Shown here piece by piece: positions 22,651-31,526 of a stretch of 52,089 bases of DNA (position 1 is its first letter; every line of letters starts with the position of its first letter). The notes under the pieces were generated by a model. That model saw only the letters and a list, made by a program, of their open reading frames with translations. It was not told the DNA's origin and made no database searches. The DNA comes from JAVXAG01 sp036660615. GTDB lineage: Bacteria; Bacillota; Clostridia; Peptostreptococcales; Anaerovoracaceae. The stretch lies in NCBI GenBank assembly GCA_036660615.1, contig JAVXAG010000001.1:1-52089 (forward strand). Direction: 5' to 3'. The position numbers and the translations under genes were made by a program.

Positions 22651-24649
22651 ATTAAGCTTTTTTAGTGTGGCATTAATGTATGTTGGCACCATTATGGGTG
22701 CTGGCTTTGCTTCTGGTAGGGAAATATGGCAATTCTTTGGAGTGTTTGGTAATAGAGCATATGTAGGGGTTATCTTTGTAGGAATACTCTTTATGATTAT
22801 GGGAATGATGACAAGCTATATTGCCAGAGAGTTAAATACCAACGATATGGGTAGGGTCATTGTGCCTGGAAACAATAAAATAATGGTTGAGTTTGTCGGA
22901 TGTTTTATGGCGTTGATTTTATTTACTGTCCTTATTACAATGTCGGCGGCGGGTGGCTCAATCTTTCATCAACAGTTTGGACAAAGCCGAGTAATAGGTG
23001 GAGTTATAATAATTGTTCTTGTAATTGTAACAGTTCTTGGGGAGTTTGAGCGAGTATCAAAAGTATTTAGATTTATTATGCCAGTCCTATTTGTAATAGT
23101 AATAGGCGTTAGTTTGCTAGTAATCTTTATGGATTTAGGAGATTCAGGGTATACTGATGCAATCAAACCAAGTCCAATGGCTTCAACTTGGTGGCTAGCG
23201 GCATTCTTATACATTTCATATAATATTTTAGCATTAATTCCAATTGTTGCGACTGCTTCGATAAACGCAAAAGATGAAAAAAGTGCTATCTTTGGAACAG
23301 GTCTTGGTGGAATGCTCCTTGGAATATTGGCACTGGTATTGGTTCTTGCATTGCAGACAGATATGCCGTTTTCTCAGGCTTTGGATATGCCAATGCTAGG
23401 ATATTCTGCAAGAATTTCCAAAGTAGTTAACTTGGTTTATACAATTGTTCTTATGATTGCAGTTTATTCATCTGCAACTAGTAATTTTTATGGGTTCACA
23501 ACAAAGATAAAAGAATCACCAAAGAAAAAATACATCATAATAGTTGTATCATGGATTGGATTCTTCTTTGGACTTGTTGGATTTAAAAACGTAGTAGCTT
23601 ATATGTTCCCAGTGGAAGGATTCTTGGGATTTGTAATAATATTTATGATAATTATAAACTTCTTTAAGGTTTATACTGATAAAAGAAAGCGAACTAACAA
23701 TATGGAAAAGAAAGAGTTCAGTAGCGATATTTATGTTGACTTTGAGAACCACAACCGATTTGGATATCCTGAAAACTTTGTTAGAGTAACGGCAGGGTTT
23801 GGTGGAGAAGCCTTATTGATATTTGGCAGTGAAAAAACAGCCTTATATGATTGTGGTATGGCATACTGCCACAAAAGGCTAGTGAACAATATAGAAACCG
23901 CCTTAAAAGAATTTGGACGAGAAAAAATTGACTATGTATTACTTTCACACAGTCACTACGATCATATAGGTGCATTACCATATGTACTTGAAAAGTGGTT
24001 AGATGCAGAAATCTGTGCTTCTAAAAAGACAAAAGAGATTCTTGTAAGAGAAGGTGCGTTAAAAACAATTAAAGAACTGGGAGAGACTGCAAGGGATCAA
24101 TTTGGTGATGAGGAAGAAAAACAAGAATTAATTTCTGTGGCAAACTTCCGAGTTGATAGAGTATTGAAAGAAATGGATCAAATTTCACTTGGAATTGAAT
24201 ATTTTGTCGTACTTGAAACAAAAGGCCACACAGATTGTTCACTGACTTTTGTATTAGAGCCAGAAAAAATTATGTTTACTTCAGAAAGTACGGGAGTTCT
24301 TAGAAACAAAAGCTATATTCATACAGCTATTTTAAAAGATTATGACGAAACAATAGAATCTGCTGAGAAGTGCAAAGCTTACGGTGCAAAACAAATTGTA
24401 GCGCCACACTACGGAATAGTACCAAAAGAATTTACAGATCAATTCTTTGAATTATACAAGAAAGCAGCAGTTGAAGAAAAAGATTTTATCCTTGACTGCA
24501 AAAATAAAAATATGACTTTTGACCAGATAACAAAGGCTCATGAAGAAAAATATTGGTCGGAACAAAGAGGCAGGGCACAGCCTAAAGAAGCTTATGCATT
24601 AAATGCTCAATATACAATAAAACATATACTTGAGCATTGTAGACGATGA
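22637..24649 (+). CDS. Fusion of a YkvI-type membrane protein and a metallo-beta-lactamase-fold hydrolase
   Basis: One unbroken frame of about 670 residues joins two families usually found as separate proteins. Residues 1-355 are an APC-superfamily-like membrane protein of the YkvI type with about ten helices; the start reads KLSFFSVALMYVGTIMGAGFASGREIWQFFG. After a short basic linker (YTDKRKRTNN), residues 356-670 form an MBL-fold hydrolase with the metal motif HSHYDH at 438-443, ETKGHTD further on, and APHYG near the end. I chose GTG 22637 because GGAGG at 22626-22630 precedes it by six bases. An internal ATG at 23702 could start the hydrolase alone. Substrate and function are unknown. Confidence 0.85.
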   Translation: MKNPKLSFFSVALMYVGTIMGAGFASGREIWQFFGVFGNRAYVGVIFVGILFMIMGMMTSYIARELNTNDMGRVIVPGNNKIMVEFVGCFMALILFTVLITMSAAGGSIFHQQFGQSRVIGGVIIIVLVIVTVLGEFERVSKVFRFIMPVLFVIVIGVSLLVIFMDLGDSGYTDAIKPSPMASTWWLAAFLYISYNILALIPIVATASINAKDEKSAIFGTGLGGMLLGILALVLVLALQTDMPFSQALDMPMLGYSARISKVVNLVYTIVLMIAVYSSATSNFYGFTTKIKESPKKKYIIIVVSWIGFFFGLVGFKNVVAYMFPVEGFLGFVIIFMIIINFFKVYTDKRKRTNNMEKKEFSSDIYVDFENHNRFGYPENFVRVTAGFGGEALLIFGSEKTALYDCGMAYCHKRLVNNIETALKEFGREKIDYVLLSHSHYDHIGALPYVLEKWLDAEICASKKTKEILVREGALKTIKELGETARDQFGDEEEKQELISVANFRVDRVLKEMDQISLGIEYFVVLETKGHTDCSLTFVLEPEKIMFTSESTGVLRNKSYIHTAILKDYDETIESAEKCKAYGAKQIVAPHYGIVPKEFTDQFFELYKKAAVEEKDFILDCKNKNMTFDQITKAHEEKYWSEQRGRAQPKEAYALNAQYTIKHILEHCRR

Positions 24650-24665
24650 AAATGAGTGGAGCAAT

Positions 24666-25550
24666 ATGAAAAAGAAAACTGCCATATGTATAGCCTTGAC
24701 CTTTGCAATAGCAATATTCGTAGGGTGTGGCAAAGATGAGCAAATTGATACAAAGGATATAGTTTTGCAAAATGATTTAGGCACTTATACTAGTGCGCAG
24801 ATTGTTATGCCAAAAGAATTTGATGGAAAGATGCCACTTGTAACAATTGGACATGGATATAAGGGGACAATGAATAGTGGTGGAGCCAAAGAACTGGCAC
24901 AAAGACTTGCAGCAGAGGGAATTGCCACAATACGAATGAACTACAATCACTATAATACAAAAGATATGTCTGAAACAACCAACCGTTACACTCTAAATAC
25001 AATGATAAAAGACCAACTTCTATGTATTGACTATATGTGTAAAAATTATAGTATAGATAATGAAAAAATAGGACTTTATGCCAGAAGTATGGGTGGCAGA
25101 GCAGCTATGACAATGGCAAATGAAAATATAGGTGGCTACAATTACAAAGCGCTTGCTTTAGTAGCACCAGCGGGCAACAAAGATGCAATGGAATATTATA
25201 TGGGTGGAAAAGACAAGTGGACTAATATGAAAGAGCAGGCAAAGAAAAATGGTTTTATTCTACATCAAGGAATTGAGTTGACAGAGGAATGGTTTACGGA
25301 ATTCGAGGAATACAATCCTGCTGCCAATGGATATAAATTCAACAATCAAGTTTTGGTAATATATAATACATTGGATAATGTAGTTACTGCACATACTAGC
25401 AAAGAATGTGCGAGAGGCTATAAAAATGTTGAAACTGTTCAGGTTACAACTGATAATGGACATGGATATGAAATGAGCTACGAGGATTCTGAAATAAAAG
25501 AAGAATTAATGAATAAAATTGTAGATTTTTTTAAAAGAATGAGTGAGTAA
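24666..25550 (+). CDS. Lipoprotein alpha/beta hydrolase
   Basis: A secreted, lipid-anchored serine hydrolase of about 294 residues. The N-terminus has KKK, a hydrophobic core and the lipobox FVGCGKDE. The fold marks are the oxyanion-side TIGHGYKGTMNSGG, the nucleophile elbow YARSMGGRAAM, and a late DNGHGYEM holding the probable catalytic histidine. The ATG at 24666 is preceded by GTGGAGCAAT; the frame extends 12 codons upstream, but the signal peptide begins here. It starts 16 bp after the fusion gene and is probably co-transcribed. The substrate, an ester or a peptide, cannot be told. Confidence 0.88.
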   Translation: MKKKTAICIALTFAIAIFVGCGKDEQIDTKDIVLQNDLGTYTSAQIVMPKEFDGKMPLVTIGHGYKGTMNSGGAKELAQRLAAEGIATIRMNYNHYNTKDMSETTNRYTLNTMIKDQLLCIDYMCKNYSIDNEKIGLYARSMGGRAAMTMANENIGGYNYKALALVAPAGNKDAMEYYMGGKDKWTNMKEQAKKNGFILHQGIELTEEWFTEFEEYNPAANGYKFNNQVLVIYNTLDNVVTAHTSKECARGYKNVETVQVTTDNGHGYEMSYEDSEIKEELMNKIVDFFKRMSE

Positions 25551-25576
25551 AGAACAGCATTATTACGAAGAAAATA

Positions 25577-25626
25577 AAAAGAGGCGTCCACTAGTTATGT
25601 ATAATTAGTGAAACAGCCTCTCTTTT
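25577..25626. terminator. Bidirectional terminator between convergent genes
   Basis: AAAGAGGC and GCCTCTCTTT frame an inner CACTA/TAGTG stem and an AT-rich loop. T-rich sequence follows on both strands. It separates the lipoprotein hydrolase from the convergent cysteine-rich gene. Confidence 0.8.
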
Positions 25627-25630
25627 AATC

Positions 25631-26644
25631 TTATCTTCTCGGTTGAGGTCTTCTTGCCGGCTGATTTCCATAGTCGCAGCCACATTTGTCATCATCTTTA
25701 TCATCACATTGACATTCACATTCTTTTTCTGGGCAACCACAGTTTTCTATGGTATCACATGGTTTTATTTGGTTTGGAAACAGTCCGGGGAAAGTCGTAC
25801 AAATTGCATTTGCTTGTGGTGTCAATTTGGCATATCCTGTGGATAAAACACATAATTGAACTGGTACCACAACTTTCTTTTCACAGGTTACGCATATAGC
25901 AATAATCAAATTACCACTTACGCAACCATCGGGACTGATGCACAAATCTCTCCCAAGATTGTTTGTCGCAAGCCTTGCTTCACAAGCTGAATTACAGAAT
26001 TCTGTAAACCTAGGCAAAAATGCAGTGTCGATAGTCGATGGCATACAAATTTCAAAGAAGTTTGTAAGAACCAAAGGCGCATCTTTACATGCTATATTTA
26101 CATCAGTACAGATTGTAAAAGTTACTTCATTATTGCAACTGTCACATAATAACAGATCGATTTCTACAATAATATTTCCCGAGATTGAAATGCTTTGAGT
26201 TCCAAAGATTGGAGTACCCTTGCATTTATCGTCACATTCGGTTGTGTCTGCATATAATATTTTTTCTGAGAATGTACCATCAGCACCTACTGCCTTTAAG
26301 TAATCACCGGAACAATTTTGTAAGAACGTTGCACCGGAAATGCTTGTGTTTAAATCCAAAGTGAGATTTTTAGGATCATCAACATTGGAAGGATTAAAAA
26401 ACCTCTTACATCTAACATCAATAACACGTTTCACTCTGTGATGAGGTGGGATGTTAGGTCGGAATACTTGGTCTTCTATAGACTTCATACCTTGTAAATG
26501 AAACAAGACTGCGTCAAAGACCTTTTGAACATAAATGGGTTCGCTCACCAAATTACTAATATCACCATCAAACTCACATAAAGTGTTTGCATTACAGCAA
26601 TTTTGATAGAGGTCTGGTGTTACTCTTCCACCAAAGCAACTCAT
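25631..26644 (-). CDS. Large cysteine-rich protein, probable spore coat or exosporium protein
   Basis: A 337-residue protein with about 29 cysteines spread along its length, no signal peptide and no membrane segment. The start is MSCFGGRVTPDLYQNCCN. Two similar central blocks begin SGNIIVEIDLLLCDSCNN and SGNLIIAICVTCEKK and suggest an internal repeat of beta-rich units. The C-terminus is a cysteine cluster (CGCPEKECECQC) followed by an Asp/Lys stretch and a basic ARRPQPRR tail. AAGGAGG precedes the ATG. A sigma-K-type promoter matching the one at 21346 lies upstream. I infer a disulfide cross-linked spore surface protein; no named family is claimed. Confidence 0.8.
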   Translation of the reverse strand: MSCFGGRVTPDLYQNCCNANTLCEFDGDISNLVSEPIYVQKVFDAVLFHLQGMKSIEDQVFRPNIPPHHRVKRVIDVRCKRFFNPSNVDDPKNLTLDLNTSISGATFLQNCSGDYLKAVGADGTFSEKILYADTTECDDKCKGTPIFGTQSISISGNIIVEIDLLLCDSCNNEVTFTICTDVNIACKDAPLVLTNFFEICMPSTIDTAFLPRFTEFCNSACEARLATNNLGRDLCISPDGCVSGNLIIAICVTCEKKVVVPVQLCVLSTGYAKLTPQANAICTTFPGLFPNQIKPCDTIENCGCPEKECECQCDDKDDDKCGCDYGNQPARRPQPRR

Positions 26645-26682
26645 ATATATACCTCCTTATTTGCTACATAATCTTTCTTGAA

Positions 26683-26711
26683 TAGTATATGAATTAGTGG
26701 CAAAGTGTGTT
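26683..26711 (-). promoter_or_regulatory. Sigma-K/sigma-E-type sporulation promoter for the large cysteine-rich gene
   Basis: On the minus strand AACA (26708-26711), a 16-base spacer and CATATACTA (26683-26691) match the sigma-K pattern exactly, about 40 bp upstream of the start codon. No good sigma-A promoter is visible for this gene. Confidence 0.65.
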
Positions 26712-26743
26712 ACAATATTGCCTATAAAATTAAGGAGAGACTG

Positions 26744-26965
26744 ATGAATAACCAAGAAGATGAGATTAAAGAACAGGAAAAAGAAAAAAAGAGTTACAGA
26801 AAGGCCAGCTTTGTAATAGTAGCTTTGGTACTAGTATTATTTACCGGTGTGCTATATATTACAGGGGTAATTGGTCAGCATTTTGGGATTATGTTTGAGA
26901 ATATTTCTTTAGCTGTAATAGGAGTAATCTTGGCAATTATGTTAGTAAAAAATAAATCAAAATAG
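26744..26965 (+). CDS. Small two-helix membrane protein
   Basis: A 73-residue protein with a charged N-terminus rich in Glu and Lys (NNQEDEIKEQEKEKKSYRK) and two transmembrane helices (about residues 21-43 and 51-68). I chose the ATG at 26744 because TAAGGAGAGA precedes it; the frame runs 13 codons further upstream without a site. It begins a run of closely spaced plus-strand genes, 12 bp before the M16 peptidase. A TATAAA at 26722-26727 may be its -10. Function is unknown. Confidence 0.75.
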   Translation: MNNQEDEIKEQEKEKKSYRKASFVIVALVLVLFTGVLYITGVIGQHFGIMFENISLAVIGVILAIMLVKNKSK

Positions 26966-26977
26966 AGGTTAAATAAT

Positions 26978-28228
26978 ATGATTAAAATTAGAGAATTAAA
27001 ATCAGGGATAAGAATTGTAATGGAAGAAATTCCATATGTGCAATCAGTATCGCTGGGTATTTGGGTAAAAACTGGAGCTGTAGATGAACAAGAAAAAAAC
27101 TCTGGAGTATCACATTTTATTGAGCATATGATGTTCAAAGGTACAGAAAAGAGAACTTCAAGACAAATTGCAGAGGACATCGACAAAATAGGGGGCCAGA
27201 TAAATGCTTTTACAGGAAAAGAAGCGACTTGCTATTACGTTAAGACTTTATATAATAACTTTGAAAAAGGTGCAGATGTTCTGGTAGATATGTTGACAGA
27301 ATCACTCTTTGATAAAAAAGAGATGGATAAAGAAAGACAAGTAATATGTGAAGAAATCAAAATGACATTAGATTCCCCTGAGGACTTGGTACACGATACC
27401 ATAACTTCACAGGTTTTTAAGGGTAATGCTCTTGGAAAATCCATTATAGGGACGCCAACATCCTTAAAGAATATAACAAGAAATGCTATAAAAAAATATC
27501 TTGAAGAAGAATATACCAGAGATAACATTGTTATATCCGTAGCAGGGAAAATTGATGAAGAGAAAATATGTCAATACTTTGAAGATAAATTATTGACCTT
27601 AGCTCCTAAGAAAGAAAAAAAAGAAACGATTTTGATGCCTTACGAAAAAAGTTTTAAAGTGATTACAAAAGACATTGAACAAACGCATATTTGCCTTGGA
27701 ACAAAGGGTATAAAGACAACGGACGATAGATACTATGCGTTCTCAATACTGAACAATATAATGGGTGGAAGTATGAGTTCTCGTTTTTTCCAAAATATTA
27801 GAGAAGAAAAAGGCTTGGCATATTCCGTATATTCTATGTCAAACAGTTTTAGCAACGACGGTTATTACAATATTTACGCCGGAGTTAGCCACAACAAAAT
27901 AAAAGATGCAATAAATGGAATAAAAGAAGAACTAATGATTTTAGATAAAAGTGGAGTGACAAAAGAGGAACTTGAAACTTCCAAGGAACAGATGAAAGGT
28001 AGCTATATTTTCTCTCAGGAAAGTGTAGCAGGACGTATGTTTGCAATCGGTAAAAATATTGCTTTGCTTGATAGAGTGTACACCTTAGACGATGTAATCA
28101 AAGGAATCGACAGTGTAACAATGGAAGATATTGAAGAAGCTAAGAAAATAATTTGCGACATAGACAATTACTCAGCGGTAGTTGTTTCGGACAAAAAAAC
28201 ACCTCTTAGAAAAATAATGGAAGGTTAA
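26978..28228 (+). CDS. M16 family zinc peptidase (insulinase/processing-peptidase type)
   Basis: A 416-residue metallopeptidase with the inverted zinc site HFIEH at residues 46-50 and the distal ligand region ERQVICEEIKM about 75 residues later. The C-terminal half contains the second, non-catalytic M16 repeat with the substrate-clamp motif REEKGLAYSVYS. It has no signal peptide, so it acts in the cytoplasm. Bacterial members of this size often sit near pnp or dut; here it comes directly before dut with one base between. The substrate is unknown. Confidence 0.93.
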   Translation: MIKIRELKSGIRIVMEEIPYVQSVSLGIWVKTGAVDEQEKNSGVSHFIEHMMFKGTEKRTSRQIAEDIDKIGGQINAFTGKEATCYYVKTLYNNFEKGADVLVDMLTESLFDKKEMDKERQVICEEIKMTLDSPEDLVHDTITSQVFKGNALGKSIIGTPTSLKNITRNAIKKYLEEEYTRDNIVISVAGKIDEEKICQYFEDKLLTLAPKKEKKETILMPYEKSFKVITKDIEQTHICLGTKGIKTTDDRYYAFSILNNIMGGSMSSRFFQNIREEKGLAYSVYSMSNSFSNDGYYNIYAGVSHNKIKDAINGIKEELMILDKSGVTKEELETSKEQMKGSYIFSQESVAGRMFAIGKNIALLDRVYTLDDVIKGIDSVTMEDIEEAKKIICDIDNYSAVVVSDKKTPLRKIMEG

Positions 28229-28229
28229 T

Positions 28230-28661
28230 ATGAAAATAAACATAGTATCAAAGAGTGGAATATTACCAAAGTATGAGACAGAGGGATCAGCAGGAGTAGA
28301 CTTGAGAGCTTTTCTTGATAAACCAATTGTCCTAAAACCAGGGGACAGAAGTCTTGTACCTACAGGACTATTTATAGAAGTACCGGTGGGATACGAGGCT
28401 CAGGTAAGAGCTAGGAGTGGTCTTGCTATAAAATATGGTATTGGACTTGTAAATGGAATTGGAACGGTGGACTCGGATTACAGGGGAGAACTTAACATTC
28501 CTATGATAAACTGGGGCAATGAAGATTTTGTCATAAATAGCGGAGATAGAATAGCTCAGATGGTCATTAATAAATATGAAAAAGTGCAGTTCCAACTATC
28601 AGAGGAACTTAGCGAAACAGACAGAGGTGCTGGTGGCTTTGGACACACAGGCATAAAATAA
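28230..28661 (+). CDS. dut: dUTP diphosphatase
   Basis: It hydrolyses dUTP to dUMP, keeping uracil out of DNA and feeding dTMP synthesis. All five trimeric dUTPase motifs are visible: SAGVDLRA, ARSGLA, GIGTVDSDYRGE (with the catalytic aspartate), GDRIAQMVI and the C-terminal RGAGGFGHTG. Length 143 is typical. It starts one base after the M16 gene stop and 13 bp before dgt, placing two nucleotide-pool enzymes next to the primase. Confidence 0.97.
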   Translation: MKINIVSKSGILPKYETEGSAGVDLRAFLDKPIVLKPGDRSLVPTGLFIEVPVGYEAQVRARSGLAIKYGIGLVNGIGTVDSDYRGELNIPMINWGNEDFVINSGDRIAQMVINKYEKVQFQLSEELSETDRGAGGFGHTGIK

Positions 28662-28674
28662 ATAGGAGTAATAA

Positions 28675-29685
28675 ATGTTAAAAAGAGAAGATTTGGAAAA
28701 AAGAGAAATTGAATACTTGTCACCTTTGGCATGTAAGTCCATGTTTTCAAAAGGCAGAGATACCCAAGAAGAAAAATGTGAATTTAGAACGGAATTTCAA
28801 AGAGACAGAGATAGAATAATTCATTCTAAAGCGTTTAGAAGACTGATGCACAAAACTCAGGTGTTTCTTGCGCCTGAAGGGGATCATTTTAGAACTAGAC
28901 TGACACATACCATAGAAGTTTCCCAAATAGCCAGAACCATAGCTAGAAGTTTAAATCTCAACGAAGATTTGGCTGAGGCCATCGCCCTTGGTCATGATCT
29001 TGGTCATACACCATTTGGCCATAATGGGGAAATGATTTTAGACAGCATACATCCAGGTGGATTTCATCATAACCAACAAAGTTTGCGAGTCGTAGAAATA
29101 CTTGAGTCAACGGCTAATCGATGTGGAATGAACCTAACGTTTGAAGTCAAAGATGGAATTGTAAACCATACAGGAAAAGATATGCCAATAACTTTAGAAG
29201 GCCAGATTGTAAGAATTAGCGATAGAGTAGCATACATAAACCACGATATTGATGATGCAATACGAAGTGGTGTGCTATCTATAAATGATTTGCCTGAAGA
29301 ACCAATTAAACTATTTGGTAAAAGTCATAAAGAGCGTATTAACAATATGGTAACAAATGTAGTGGAAAATAGCGATAATAAAGAAATTATTTCAATGGAT
29401 TCAGAATACAAAAAGCAGTTAGATGTGCTTAGAACATTTATGTTTGCCAATGTTTACAAAAGTTCAAGAGTAAAAAAAGAAGAAGATCTGACAAAAGTTG
29501 AAGTAGTGATTAGTTCGTTATATAAATATTTCCTTACTCATCCAGAAAAGTTGCCAAAGGACGATTTGGGACTTCTGGAGAAAGATGGAATAAACGTTGT
29601 AGTAAAAGATTACATTGCGGGAATGACTGATAGGTACGCATTAAATCTTTATTCGGATTTGTTTGTGCCAAAGGGATGGAAATAA
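28675..29685 (+). CDS. dgt: dGTP triphosphohydrolase (HD domain)
   Basis: It cleaves dNTPs, in the classic case dGTP, to deoxynucleoside and triphosphate. HD-domain metal ligands lie in TRLTHTIEVSQIA, ALGHDLGHTPFGHNGE and ISDRVAYINHDIDDA. At 336 residues it is the shorter, widely distributed form rather than the 500-residue enterobacterial enzyme. AGGAG lies ahead of the ATG. It follows dut and precedes dnaG, an order common in clostridia. Confidence 0.94.
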   Translation: MLKREDLEKREIEYLSPLACKSMFSKGRDTQEEKCEFRTEFQRDRDRIIHSKAFRRLMHKTQVFLAPEGDHFRTRLTHTIEVSQIARTIARSLNLNEDLAEAIALGHDLGHTPFGHNGEMILDSIHPGGFHHNQQSLRVVEILESTANRCGMNLTFEVKDGIVNHTGKDMPITLEGQIVRISDRVAYINHDIDDAIRSGVLSINDLPEEPIKLFGKSHKERINNMVTNVVENSDNKEIISMDSEYKKQLDVLRTFMFANVYKSSRVKKEEDLTKVEVVISSLYKYFLTHPEKLPKDDLGLLEKDGINVVVKDYIAGMTDRYALNLYSDLFVPKGWK

Positions 29686-29766
29686 ATAAATATTAGTAAA
29701 AATAAATAAAGGAAATAACTCATTCATGTAGAATAAGAATATATAGGTGTTTTTTGGAGGGCAGGA

Positions 29767-31506
29767 ATGAGTTTTTCGTATTCAAATTCAGCAATAGAAG
29801 ATTTAAAAAATCAAATAAACATTGTCGATGTAATCGGCAGAGTTGTTCCCCTAAAAAAAACGGGGAGTAATCACAAAGGTGTTTGTCCATTTCACAATGA
29901 AAAGACACCCTCTTTTGTAGTGTCTGAACAAAAACAATTTTTTACTTGTTTTGGATGCGGTGCCAAAGGCGATGCTATTGAATTCGTCAAAAGATATTAT
30001 AATTTAGAATTTAGTGAGGCAGTCGAAAAAATCGCCACTGAAAATGGAATTACCTTAGAAAAAAATGCTTATGACAACAACAGAGAAATATATTATGACA
30101 TAAACAAACAAGCCGCTTCTTTTTTTTATAAAGCATTTTCTGAGAAAGCCAATAAAGGTTACTCATACATGAAAAATCGTGGGTTTGACGATAATATATT
30201 AAAAAAATACGGTGTTGGTTACGCCGATGAAGAGTGGGACAGCTTATATAAATACTTCATGTCAAAAGAGGTTAATGTTGATCATTTAGTGGAACTGGGT
30301 TTAGTTTCTCTAAGTAAGGGTAAATATTATGACAAGTTTAGAAATAGAGTCATCTTTCCAATTATTAGTACCAATGGAAAAGTTATTGGCTTTGGCGGAA
30401 GGGCAATAGGAGACGATAACCCAAAATACTTAAATTCTGCTGAGAGCAAAATATTCCAAAAGAAAAATAATTTGTATGGCTTTAATATTTCACGTCAAGA
30501 AGTGGGAAAAGAAGGACAAGCAATCTTAGTAGAAGGATATATGGACACAGTTTCATTGTATCAATTCGGTGTGAGAAACGTTGTAGCTTCTCTTGGGACG
30601 GCACTTACCGAGAACCAAGCAAAGCTTTTGAAAAGGTACACAAATCAGGTTATCTTGTCTTATGACTCTGACAATGCAGGTCAAGCAGCAACCCTTAGAG
30701 GACTTGATATCCTCAGCAGAGAAGGTTGTAAGGTAAAGGTTCTTCAAGTTGATGATGGAAAAGATCCTGATGAATTTATAAGAAAAAACGGAAAAAATGC
30801 TTTCATCAAGCTAATTGATAATGCATTACCTTTGATTGATTATAAGCTGGAAAATATAAAAGAAGGAATTGATTTTTCTCAGAATGAGGGCAAAATCGAT
30901 TATTTGAAAAAGGCAACCGAAATATTAAAGACTATTAGTCCAATAGAAAATGATATTTACATACAAAAATTATCAAAAGAACTAAAAATATCTGAAGGGG
31001 CTATAAGAATGGAAATTTTGGGTAAAGATAGTAAAGTAAGTCAGGATCACGAGAATACAAGGTGGCAGACTGAAGTTACAAGTGACATTGAAACAGTAAC
31101 GATTTTAGAAAAAAATATTTTGAAAATTGTATTTACAAATGATAAATATATAGAAAAAGTGTCCTTAGATAGAGAAATTCTACAAAGTGATTTTTCTAAT
31201 AAAATATTTGAATTAGTGGTAGAGGAATACAACAAAAATAATTTTATTGATACAAAAAAAATTATGGATGCTGTAGATCCGAAGGAAAGTAAATTGTTAC
31301 AACAGATTTTAGATGAGGTAATAATTGGTGGCAAAGAAGAACAAGTATATAATGACTGCCTCCAAACATTTAGACAGAATAATTTAGCCAAAGAAGAACA
31401 GGAATTAATAACGTTATTGTCCTTGGCTGATGAAGAAAATAATACGGATAAAATAAGAGAACTTACACAAAAATTAATCGAAGTACAAAAAAAGAAGCAA
31501 CAATAG
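29767..31506 (+). CDS. dnaG: DNA primase
   Basis: It makes RNA primers for replication. The CHC2 zinc finger is at about residues 40-65 (CPFHNEKTPSF, then FTCFGCGAKGDA). The primase core includes FRNRVIFPI and GFGGRAI, and the TOPRIM metal sites are in ILVEGYMD and LSYDSDNAGQAA. The C-terminal helicase-binding region is the least conserved part, as usual. Length 579 is normal. TTGGAGGGCAGGA precedes the ATG. It is followed 20 bp later by rpoD, the core of the macromolecular synthesis operon. Confidence 0.97.
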   Translation: MSFSYSNSAIEDLKNQINIVDVIGRVVPLKKTGSNHKGVCPFHNEKTPSFVVSEQKQFFTCFGCGAKGDAIEFVKRYYNLEFSEAVEKIATENGITLEKNAYDNNREIYYDINKQAASFFYKAFSEKANKGYSYMKNRGFDDNILKKYGVGYADEEWDSLYKYFMSKEVNVDHLVELGLVSLSKGKYYDKFRNRVIFPIISTNGKVIGFGGRAIGDDNPKYLNSAESKIFQKKNNLYGFNISRQEVGKEGQAILVEGYMDTVSLYQFGVRNVVASLGTALTENQAKLLKRYTNQVILSYDSDNAGQAATLRGLDILSREGCKVKVLQVDDGKDPDEFIRKNGKNAFIKLIDNALPLIDYKLENIKEGIDFSQNEGKIDYLKKATEILKTISPIENDIYIQKLSKELKISEGAIRMEILGKDSKVSQDHENTRWQTEVTSDIETVTILEKNILKIVFTNDKYIEKVSLDREILQSDFSNKIFELVVEEYNKNNFIDTKKIMDAVDPKESKLLQQILDEVIIGGKEEQVYNDCLQTFRQNNLAKEEQELITLLSLADEENNTDKIRELTQKLIEVQKKKQQ

Positions 31507-31526
31507 TAGTAGTAGGGGGAAATTTA

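Noticed and set aside
26698..26712. TGGCA...TTACA resembling a sigma-54 promoter
   Set aside because: The invariant GG-N10-GC spacing is not met, and the stretch is better explained by the sigma-K-type promoter on the other strand.
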